A stretch of 15,551 nt of DNA from an uncultured Lachnospiraceae bacterium (GTDB lineage: Bacteria > Bacillota > Clostridia > Lachnospirales > Lachnospiraceae). The position numbers and the translations under genes are program-made. Below the pieces are notes generated by a model, which saw nothing but the letters and a program-made list of their open reading frames with translations, did no database searches and had not been told where the DNA came from. The stretch covers positions 1 through 15,551 of the forward strand of contig CAMWNY010000019.1 in the NCBI GenBank assembly GCA_947175775.1, written 5' to 3'. Positions 1 to 6,520 of this stretch are shown one piece after another (within the stretch, counting starts at the first letter, position 1; every line of letters begins with the position of its first letter).

Positions 1-49
1 ATCTACACAAGGATTATCGTCGGGAGCGTCAGTTGTGTATTAGAGACAG
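1..49 (+). other. Illumina Nextera i5 adapter sequence (assembly contaminant)
   Basis: The first 49 bases follow the layout of the Nextera i5 adapter. ATCTACAC (1-8) is the end of the P5 part. AAGGATTA (9-16) sits in the 8-base index slot and is one base from the standard index AAGGAGTA. TCGTCGGGAGCGTC (17-30) has one mismatch to the read 1 primer, and AGTTGTGTATTAGAGACAG (31-49) has two mismatches to the 19-base transposon mosaic end. The genome sequence therefore begins at base 50. The reading frame of glmS runs on through this stretch by chance and stops at a TAG formed by bases 3-5. Confidence 0.96.
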
Positions 50-1445
50 CTTTTGCACCGATATAACGGTTTGCAAAACGCTGTATCCTTTGTTTATTAG
101 CAAGAAGGCGCTCGATTTGCCCGGGAAGGCGCTTTAAATCTTTCAGCATCGAGTAAAACGCATCCTCATCAATCTTTCCACGCACTTTTCCAAACTTCAT
201 CGCAAGCAGATACAGCGCAATCAACTGCGCACTGTATGCCTTTGTGGTTGCTACCGCAATCTCAGGACCAGCCCATGTATACATCACATTATCAGCTTCG
301 CGCGCAATCGAACTTCCTACTACATTTACAATTCCAAGAACCTTATGCCCAAGCTTTTGGGACTCTCGAAGCGCTGCAAGCGAATCCGCTGTTTCACCTG
401 ACTGGCTGATTACCACAACCATCGTGCCTTCCTCAAAAATGGGATTTCGATATCGAAACTCACTTGCCAAATCCACTTCCACAGGAATCCGTGCAATCCC
501 TTCTATAACATATTTTGCTGTCACTCCTGCATGATATGCCGAACCACATGCCACAATAAAAATCTTTCGGATTGCATTGATTTCCTCATCACTCATGCCC
601 AGCTCTTCAATCACAATGTCATTGTCCTTAATCCGGGGCAACAAGGTATCCGTCACCGTCTTTGGCTGCTCATACATTTCCTTAAGCATAAAATGTTCAT
701 AGCCGCCCTTTTCCGCCGCATCAGCATCCCAATCAATTGTCACCGGTTCCTTTTGAATCTCCTCTTCATCTACAGTGTAAAAATGCATATGATCTACACG
801 CAGACGCACGACTTCCTGATTTTCTATGAAATAAACCTTTCTTGTATATTTCAAAACGGCAGGAACATCCGATGCGATAAAACATCCGTTTTCATTCTGT
901 CCCACAATCAAAGGACTGTCTTTTCGTACTGCAAAAATCTGATCCGGATGTTCAGCAAAAATAATTCCAAGCGCATAGGACCCCTGTACGCGGTGCATGA
1001 CCTTTGTAATCGCTTCAAGCGGATTGCCCTTATAATAATAATCAATCAGGTGTGCAAGTACCTCTGTATCCGTATCAGAGACAAACTGATAGCCTTTGGA
1101 CAAAAGCTTTTCCCTTAGCGGAAGATAATTCTCAATAATACCGTTATGCACAACTGCAATTGTTTCTTCCTGGTTATAATGGGGATGTGCATTTTCATCG
1201 CTCGGCGCGCCGTGCGTTGCCCATCTTGTATGGCCGATTCCCACGGTTCCGGGCATTGTCGCGCCCCCATGCGTAAGTTCCTCCAACACTTTCAAACGTC
1301 CTACTGACTTTTGAATCTGTATTTTTTCCCCATTAAAGACAGCCATTCCTGCCGAATCATATCCTCTGTATTCCAGCTTTGAAAGCCCCTCAAGTATCAC
1401 AGGCGCCGCCTGATGGCTGCCGATATAACCTACAATTCCACACAT
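50..1445 (-). CDS. glmS: Glutamine--fructose-6-phosphate aminotransferase (GlmS), 3' end missing
   Basis: Makes glucosamine-6-phosphate from fructose-6-phosphate and glutamine in the cytoplasm, the first step towards UDP-GlcNAc for peptidoglycan and surface polysaccharides. The protein begins MCGIVGYIG, with Cys2 as the glutaminase nucleophile after Met removal. The class II glutaminase domain covers about residues 2-220, with TRWATHG at 73-79 and VVHNGIIENY at 98-107. The first sugar isomerase (SIS) domain has ACGSAYHAG (299-307) and SQSGETADS (347-355). Genuine sequence ends at Lys465, just where the second SIS domain should start. The family is about 600 residues long, so roughly 140 are missing. 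The 14 residues from 467 to the stop are adapter-encoded. The start has a strong AGGAGGAG site eight bases upstream. It lies 24 bp after a GT2 gene, so it is probably cotranscribed with the polysaccharide genes. Confidence 0.97.
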
Positions 1446-1469
1446 AATAAATTCTCCTCCTAATTCCTG

Positions 1470-2402
1470 TTAAATCCAATAATTCCTGTTTGAACTGCAC
1501 CATCGCACCATTTTCGCAGGCAGATGACGATATGCTTTTCCAACCCTGTAACCAATGAGCTTAAAAGCGCTTGATATAAAAAGATATGGTATCAGCCCTT
1601 TATTTTTTGTATTCCATAAATGCCTGACCGTATCCGTTACCAAACGTGAACCTTCACTTTCTGACGAAACCCCGTCAAATACTTCCGGATGTTCACGTTG
1701 TGATACGCCTAAATCAAAATTTCTTCGAAACTGCTGCATACACGTAAAATTATGCGAATGGATGACCTTCGCATCCGCCGCATAAGCAATGCGTTTTCCA
1801 GCCTTCACCGCATGCCCTGCATATATCATATCTTCATTAAATATCGCACGTCTTTCAAATCCCCCTAATGCATCATAAATTCTCCGGCTATATGCCGAAC
1901 ATACATTAGAGCAAAAAAACGTTTTGATTCCAAGCTGTTTCATGTCCTGCGCTGATTTAATGCAGGATTCCTTAGGATAATTGAATTCTCTTGTAAAGCG
2001 TTCTATTTCACGGCAATCGGAACGCGGAAGCTGCCTTGCATAAGCTGCGGCAATGTCTTCTCCATCCATCAGTGCATTGACAAGCACTTGTATTAAACCT
2101 GTATCCACAGGCAGGGCGTCCTGCGTCATACACACAAATATATCTGCATTGGAATATTTTACAGCTCTTCTGCGCGTTCCTGCATGATCAAATTCCCTTG
2201 CAGAAAGATGATGCACCTCAATATTATGATACACTTTCAAAATTTTGGTGCCATGAAAAAGCCGCTCAAAATATTTCTCCTCTGTATTCATTATTATGAT
2301 TTTATGAATCGGATATGTCTGAGACTCCAGCAATTCGATTAAATCAAACAATTCCCTTGTCGGCTTAAAGGTCGGCAATATAATATCCACACTGTATTGC
2401 AT
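1470..2402 (-). CDS. GT2 family glycosyltransferase, rhamnosyltransferase-like
   Basis: A 310-residue GT-A fold enzyme expected to add one sugar, plausibly rhamnose from dTDP-rhamnose, to a lipid-linked polysaccharide at the inner face of the membrane. The N-terminus VDIILPTFKP (5-14) is the GT2 nucleotide-binding strand. TQDA (93-96) stands where the DXD metal-binding motif sits and is the form usual in bacterial rhamnosyltransferase-like GT2 proteins. FNEDMIYAG (188-196) supplies the acidic catalytic segment, and HSHNFT (215-220) also recurs in that group. The C-terminal stretch from about 270 is hydrophobic and basic, suggesting membrane association. ATG has GGGGAG six bases upstream. It lies between the LCP gene (76 bp upstream) and glmS (24 bp downstream). 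The donor sugar is inferred from family resemblance, not proven. Confidence 0.88.
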   Translation of the reverse strand: MQYSVDIILPTFKPTRELFDLIELLESQTYPIHKIIIMNTEEKYFERLFHGTKILKVYHNIEVHHLSAREFDHAGTRRRAVKYSNADIFVCMTQDALPVDTGLIQVLVNALMDGEDIAAAYARQLPRSDCREIERFTREFNYPKESCIKSAQDMKQLGIKTFFCSNVCSAYSRRIYDALGGFERRAIFNEDMIYAGHAVKAGKRIAYAADAKVIHSHNFTCMQQFRRNFDLGVSQREHPEVFDGVSSESEGSRLVTDTVRHLWNTKNKGLIPYLFISSAFKLIGYRVGKAYRHLPAKMVRWCSSNRNYWI

Positions 2403-2444
2403 TCCATTCTCCCCAAATTCTAAAGTACTTATTATAATGCCTAA

Positions 2445-2470
2445 AAGGGGGCCAAATTTTCGGTCCCCTT
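2445..2470 (-). terminator. Possible weak terminator or attenuator after the LCP gene
   Basis: Nine bases of the LCP-gene 3' region can fold as AAGGGGACC / GGCCCCCTT on the minus strand, with one A-C mismatch and an eight-base loop, followed by only TTTT then AGG. The U tract is short, so readthrough into the next GT2 gene is likely. On the plus strand the same stem pairs fully with a G-T wobble but has no T tract. A TATAAT sits at 2432-2437 just beyond it, with no good -35 partner. Confidence 0.35.
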
Positions 2471-2478
2471 ACCGGCGT

Positions 2479-3843
2479 TTATTCTCCCTTATAACTGATT
2501 CCTGTATCCGATGCAATTTTCTGACTGCACTTCTTTACCGTATCTGAAGGCACATAGTCATCATCATCAAACAAAAAATCATGCAAAAGCGTTACATTTT
2601 TCTCCAAATCGACAGGTACAACCACACTGGCTTTTCCGACATGACCGTTTGGCACCATATATTCTTCAAACGGAAAACCGGTGGTCTCTCCAATATCATA
2701 ACTTGCAATATCCTTTAACAGCTCCAAAATTTCGGAGAGATCAAGGGAAGTCATAATCTTTGGAAATACGGCATCTGCAATTTTATTCAATGTGGCAGGA
2801 TTTAAGGTCATTGCCTTTTTTGCCACCTTGGTAAGCACTGTTCTTTGTCTGGAAGCACGCTCCATGTCGTTTCCTACGTAACGCACACGTGCGTATGCCG
2901 TTGCCTGAAGCCCGTTCAGTGTCTGTACACCCGCATGCCCTACAGGCTTATAGTACTTATACAGACGATGCTGCGGATCGGGGATAAAATTCGGCTCGCC
3001 TTTCGCGTTTGTCGGATTATCGGGATCCTGCTTTCCGCACATACTGATCTGATAATTGTTAATATGCTCAATCTCCGCCTGTTTGACATCAACCTCAATG
3101 CCGCCGACCGCCTCAATCACATCAATCAGACCGTCAAACCCAATCGTAACGAAATCTTCCACGTCAAGGTCAAGGTTCATATTCAGCATCGCCATCGCCT
3201 GTTTATATCCGCCCCTTGCGTATGCGGCATTTGCCTTGTTGTAACTGTCCGTGCTTAAATTCAGCCATGTGTCGCGGTATACGGAAACCAGCTTTACCTC
3301 TTTCGTATCAAGATTGATTGACGCAATCATAATTGTATCCGAAAGTGTATTCTTGTCCAGCTTCTGGTCGCGGGAATCCACGCCAAACAGCGCAATATTG
3401 CGGTATCCCTTTAACACCTCGCTGTCCGCAATGTTTTCGTCAATTGCAAGCTCCTCTTTTTTCTCTGCATCTGATATTTGCACATGTGTAATTTTATTCG
3501 CCTTTGACATTATCCAGCAAGCGCCGACAAGCGTACAAATCACAAATATCTCAAGCACAAAAAGTGCGATTTTCCACTTTTTTTTCTTTGGATTTTTCCG
3601 TCTCCCTGTTTTAGGCGCGGCATTCGGACGTGGTCTTGCCTGACCGCTCTTATGCGCCTGCGCGTTCGCCGGACGGCGTTTCTGACCTCCGGATGCCTGT
3701 CCGTTTGCCGGACGGCGTTTCTGACCCCCGGATGCCTGTCCGTTTGCCGGACGGCGTTTCTGACCCCCGGATGCCTGTCCGCTTGCCGGACGCCTTGTCC
3801 CTTGTCTGCTACCATTTTGTTTATTGTCATTATAATCCTGCAT
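2479..3843 (-). CDS. LCP (LytR-CpsA-Psr) family cell-wall polymer attachment protein
   Basis: LCP proteins move an undecaprenyl-linked glycopolymer onto peptidoglycan outside the membrane; this one is expected to attach the polysaccharide built by this locus. Of its 454 residues, 1-89 form a disordered, strongly basic cytoplasmic tail with three 13-residue repeats (22-60). A single membrane segment lies at about 91-112. The LCP domain follows at about 145-345. Its signatures are NIALFGVDSRD (149-159), SDTIMIASIN (168-177), SVYRDTWLNL (187-196, with the conserved Arg-Asp), and ARVRYVGNDMERASRQR (318-334, with the Arg cluster that binds polyprenyl pyrophosphate). A tail of about 100 residues with an acidic patch (DDDD 426-429) ends the protein. 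The ATG has AGGAG seven bases upstream and lies 27 bp after the initiating sugar transferase, fitting one operon. The long repetitive tail is unusual in length. Confidence 0.95.
   Translation of the reverse strand: MQDYNDNKQNGSRQGTRRPASGQASGGQKRRPANGQASGGQKRRPANGQASGGQKRRPANAQAHKSGQARPRPNAAPKTGRRKNPKKKKWKIALFVLEIFVICTLVGACWIMSKANKITHVQISDAEKKEELAIDENIADSEVLKGYRNIALFGVDSRDQKLDKNTLSDTIMIASINLDTKEVKLVSVYRDTWLNLSTDSYNKANAAYARGGYKQAMAMLNMNLDLDVEDFVTIGFDGLIDVIEAVGGIEVDVKQAEIEHINNYQISMCGKQDPDNPTNAKGEPNFIPDPQHRLYKYYKPVGHAGVQTLNGLQATAYARVRYVGNDMERASRQRTVLTKVAKKAMTLNPATLNKIADAVFPKIMTSLDLSEILELLKDIASYDIGETTGFPFEEYMVPNGHVGKASVVVPVDLEKNVTLLHDFLFDDDDYVPSDTVKKCSQKIASDTGISYKGE
3664..3780 (-). repeat. 39-bp tandem repeat, three full copies, in the LCP gene
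   Basis: Three adjacent 39-bp units at 3664-3702, 3703-3741 and 3742-3780 encode GQASGGQKRRPAN three times. The two units nearest the start codon are identical; the third differs at two positions, both silent. A partial fourth unit (3781-3794, encoding RRPAS) leads in. The unit length is a multiple of three, so copy-number change would keep the frame. Confidence 0.97.
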
Positions 3844-3870
3844 TTTATTTCTCCTGTCTGATACTGGAAT

Positions 3871-5280
3871 TCAGTATGCGTTTTTACTGATAAATCCTTT
3901 AAAAAAAGTGAGGAATAAGATTTTAAAATCAAATGCCATCGACCAGTTTTCAATGTAATACAAATCAAATTCAATACGCTTCCTAATCGAAGTGTCACCT
4001 CTGTAACCGCTTACCTGCGCCCATCCGGTAATTCCGGGACGCACCTGATGTTTAATCATATAACGCGGTATTTCTTCCTTAAACTTTTCGACAAAAAGCG
4101 GTCTTTCGGGACGCGGTCCTATGAGACTCATATCACCCTTTAATACATTAAAGAATTGTGGCAGTTCATCAATACTTGTTTTTCTTAATAATTTCCCGAT
4201 TTTTGTTACCCGCGGATCATTTTTCTTTGTCCAGCCCTTTTTTTCCTCTTCCGCCGGCTGTACCTCCATGCTCCGGAACTTATACATTTGAAACGATTTA
4301 TTATGAAGACCGACTCTTTCCTGTTTAAAAATAAGCGGTCCCTTACTTGTAACTTTTACGCCAATCGCCGCTATGAGCATAACAGGTGAAAATAATATAA
4401 TCGCCACCAACGCTCCAATAATATCCACAATACGTTTTAATGTGCGGTTCACCAAATTAGTGAGCGGCACACGCCGGATATTGACTACTGCAAGCCCATC
4501 CATATCCTCCAAATACGGACGGCTTGGAATGACACTGTTATAATCCGGAATAAATTTCGTATGAACACCCGACTTTTCACAAATATTCACAATTGTCTCT
4601 AACCTGTCATAATCCGACAGCGAAAGCGTAATGCCGATTTCATCAAGCTCATTTTCCATAAGCACTTCGCTTAATGTATCTATTTCACCGGTAACGCTTA
4701 CCCCTTTATAAATCGCACCCACCGGAACACGGTCATCAAGAATGCCGCATACTTCATAACCCCATTCAGGATTTGCCTTAATCTTATTGATATATTCTTC
4801 CGCTGCCCTTGAATATCCTACTAAAAGCATATGTTTTAGATTATAGCCTTTCCTGCGGACATAGCGCAGTACATGGCGGACACCCTTTCGCATAAACGAC
4901 TCTACGATAATATTAACACCGTAAAACACGCCTACCATACCACGGGAAAAATCTGGAATGTTTATCGCAAAAAGCACCACCATGACGGCTACAAGCCCCA
5001 CCGTGTTTGCCTTTATAATGTTAAACACCTCGTACATCGTCTTCGAAGTACGTTTCGATGAATACAAGTCAACTGCATTATACAAAATCAGATAGCCCGG
5101 CACTATCGCAGCAAATGCGATAAAATAAATTTCTATAGGAAGAATTCCTGTTTCAGGATTATTTACCTTGACATAAACATTAATCCACAAAAACCATGAC
5201 AGCCAATATGTGGCTCCTATAGTCAACGCATCAAGCAATACCAGCAATCTGTTGAAATATTTCTGATTATCTCTTATCAA
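3871..5280 (-). CDS. Undecaprenyl-phosphate sugar phosphotransferase (initiating transferase)
   Basis: A 469-residue membrane enzyme of the WbaP/CpsE type that transfers a sugar-1-phosphate, often glucose or galactose, to undecaprenyl phosphate and so starts the repeat unit. Hydrophobic segments lie at about 11-36, 48-71, 92-108 and 115-130. A Rossmann-like CoA-binding domain follows (MLLVGYSRAAEEYI, 151-164, to about 270). The catalytic domain is preceded by a membrane segment at about 282-310. It contains FKQERVGLHNKSFQMYKFRSM (318-338 region), TSIDELPQFFNVLKGDMSLIGPRP (368-391 region, catalytic Asp-Glu), and RPGITGWAQVSGYRG (414-428). The start is TTG at 5280, directly after an in-frame TAA. 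The next ATG is codon 82, inside the membrane region, so TTG is the only sensible start; GGTGA lies five bases upstream. The exact sugar cannot be read from sequence. Confidence 0.94.
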   Translation of the reverse strand: MIRDNQKYFNRLLVLLDALTIGATYWLSWFLWINVYVKVNNPETGILPIEIYFIAFAAIVPGYLILYNAVDLYSSKRTSKTMYEVFNIIKANTVGLVAVMVVLFAINIPDFSRGMVGVFYGVNIIVESFMRKGVRHVLRYVRRKGYNLKHMLLVGYSRAAEEYINKIKANPEWGYEVCGILDDRVPVGAIYKGVSVTGEIDTLSEVLMENELDEIGITLSLSDYDRLETIVNICEKSGVHTKFIPDYNSVIPSRPYLEDMDGLAVVNIRRVPLTNLVNRTLKRIVDIIGALVAIILFSPVMLIAAIGVKVTSKGPLIFKQERVGLHNKSFQMYKFRSMEVQPAEEEKKGWTKKNDPRVTKIGKLLRKTSIDELPQFFNVLKGDMSLIGPRPERPLFVEKFKEEIPRYMIKHQVRPGITGWAQVSGYRGDTSIRKRIEFDLYYIENWSMAFDFKILFLTFFKGFISKNAY

Positions 5281-5357
5281 TTATCTCACCCTAACTCCCC
5301 CCGCCTTCTATCTTTATTCTCCCCATAACAGAAGGCATCCAAATCAGGATTGTGAAT

Positions 5358-5398
5358 TTTTCATTTTACAGTAAATACTGCGCTCTTTTCATTTTACA
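5358..5398 (-). repeat. Two 13-bp direct repeats upstream of the initiating transferase
   Basis: TTTTCATTTTACA occurs at 5358-5370 and again at 5386-5398, 28 bp apart start to start. Read on the minus strand each copy is TGTAAAATGAAAA and contains a -10-like TAAAAT. They may be paired regulator sites, two alternative -10 elements, or a simple duplication. Confidence 0.6.
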
Positions 5399-5419
5399 TG
5401 ATTCGAGCAAAAAGTACAA
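5391..5419 (-). promoter_or_regulatory. Candidate promoter for the sugar transferase-LCP-GT2-glmS genes
   Basis: On the minus strand TTGTAC (5419-5414) and TAAAAT (5396-5391) are separated by 17 bases. The -10 matches the sigma-A consensus at five of six positions but the -35 only at three. It lies about 110 bases before the TTG start, in the only sizeable gap upstream of this gene set. It is a weak candidate from sequence alone. Confidence 0.28.
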
Positions 5420-5497
5420 CATTTTTGTATCATTGTGTCGAAGATTTTGTAACAGTTCAGCCTTCGGCTTCCTGTTACGGGCATCAAGCCATGCAAA
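5391..5497. repeat. Intergenic repeat copy A (partial) with hairpin
   Basis: This copy shares three blocks with the element at 10344-10488: ATTTTACATGATTCG (5391-5405), TTCAG (5456-5460), and a 24-bp core (5474-5497) containing GCATCAAGCCATGCAAA that matches copy B at 23 of 24 positions. A hairpin GTAACAG (5449-5455) / CTGTTAC (5472-5478) with inner AGCC/GGCT lies just before the core. Forty-three unrelated bases separate the first two blocks, and the right half of the element is missing. It is not followed by a T tract on either strand, so it is not an intrinsic terminator. Confidence 0.8.
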
Positions 5498-5512
5498 ACC
5501 AAGATTTTTACT

Positions 5513-6493
5513 TTATCCCTGTATCAGCTTTACCAAGTTCAGCCATAATTCCAGCTGGATTTTACAATAATTTGCGAGTCGTTTAGCGCAAAATTTCTGC
5601 TTATGCGCTCTTCCTTCGGGACTGGATGACAGCCACACACCGTTTACAAGCCCCGACACATACGCTTTGCCTAAGCCCTTTTTTATAAAGAACAAAGTCT
5701 TTATAAAAAAACCCGCAGCAAGAAACGGCAGGTTGATTAAAATCTGCAAAAAGGGCATATTTTTATAAATCAGATAGACACTGTTTCTTGCGGCAAGCTT
5801 TGTCTTAAATTCATTGTACCTTGAACCGCTTGTGGCACTGCCCGCATGATACACGACGGCATTTGCGGCAAACCAGTTGCGGTATCCGTGAATTTTTGCG
5901 CGGTATCCGATGTCAATGTCCTCTAAGTAGGCAAAGTGCTCTTTGTCAAAAAGCCCCACCTGTTCACCGGATAAAAGCGACCGTCTGTAAATTGCCGCGC
6001 CCGCACATGCCGCAAAAAGCGCACAATCCTTCTTATACAGCGCCGGATTTTTTCCTTTTCCTCTTGCAAATGCCCAGCCAAGCGCACAGTAAAAATCCCC
6101 GGCATCATCTGTCTTATCTTTGTCGTACAGCGAAATCAGCCGTGCCGACGCCGAGAAGATTTTATGGTCCCGGTCGTTGTCAAGCACTCTCTCGAGCTCT
6201 CGAACAAATGTTTTATCCACTCTCGTATCGTTATTTAAAAGGATGACATAAGGGGTAACGCTTGCCGCAATGCCTTGATTTACGGCAACGCTAAATCCCG
6301 TGTTCTCACTGTTTTTGATAACGCGCACCTGCGGAAACTTTTCCTCGACAAACGCAAGACTGCCGTCCGTCGAAGCATTGTCCACGACGATGACCGCCAC
6401 GTCCGTGACCGTGCCCTGATAAATGCTGTCAAGACATGTTTCGATATATTTTATTCCATTGTAGTTGGGTATCACTATCGTCGATTTTGCCAT
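5513..6493 (-). CDS. GT2 family glycosyltransferase, WbbL-like
   Basis: A 326-residue GT-A enzyme expected to extend the lipid-linked polysaccharide on the cytoplasmic face; the WbbL-like group includes many dTDP-rhamnose-using enzymes. The N-terminus STIVIPNYNG (4-13) is the nucleotide-binding strand, VVDNASTDGS (36-45) the ribose/base loop, LLNNDT (85-90) the DXD metal site, and AYLEDIDIGYR (188-198) the acidic catalytic segment. YHAGSATSG (215-223) and AARNSVYLIYKNMP (234-247) are features of this group. A hydrophobic stretch at about 250-270 and a basic C-terminus suggest attachment to the membrane. The ATG has AAAGGA seven bases upstream and lies 27 bp after the preceding GT2 gene, so the two are cotranscribed. 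The donor is not certain. Confidence 0.9.
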   Translation of the reverse strand: MAKSTIVIPNYNGIKYIETCLDSIYQGTVTDVAVIVVDNASTDGSLAFVEEKFPQVRVIKNSENTGFSVAVNQGIAASVTPYVILLNNDTRVDKTFVRELERVLDNDRDHKIFSASARLISLYDKDKTDDAGDFYCALGWAFARGKGKNPALYKKDCALFAACAGAAIYRRSLLSGEQVGLFDKEHFAYLEDIDIGYRAKIHGYRNWFAANAVVYHAGSATSGSRYNEFKTKLAARNSVYLIYKNMPFLQILINLPFLAAGFFIKTLFFIKKGLGKAYVSGLVNGVWLSSSPEGRAHKQKFCAKRLANYCKIQLELWLNLVKLIQG

Positions 6494-6520
6494 CGCCCAT
6501 TCCTTTCTGCCGGTTTTACG

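Noticed and set aside
531..1118. 195-codon open frame on the plus strand
   Set aside because: It is antisense to the glutaminase domain of glmS, which is strongly conserved; no ribosome binding site or recognisable protein.
3664..3780. Short regular repeats considered as a CRISPR array
   Set aside because: The units abut with no variable spacers and encode in-frame protein repeats.
3630..3890. Plus-strand frames with repeated RLPDGVSDPRMPV
   Set aside because: These are antisense shadows of the LCP tandem repeat.
3540..3998. 152-codon minus-strand frame with its own repeats (RQTDRHPGVRNAV)
   Set aside because: Its repeats are an out-of-frame reading of the LCP 39-bp array, and it bridges the LCP gene and the end of the sugar transferase gene.
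5449..5478. Hairpin GTAACAG/CTGTTAC as an intrinsic terminator after the 326-residue GT2 gene
   Set aside because: No T tract follows on either strand; it is part of the intergenic repeat.
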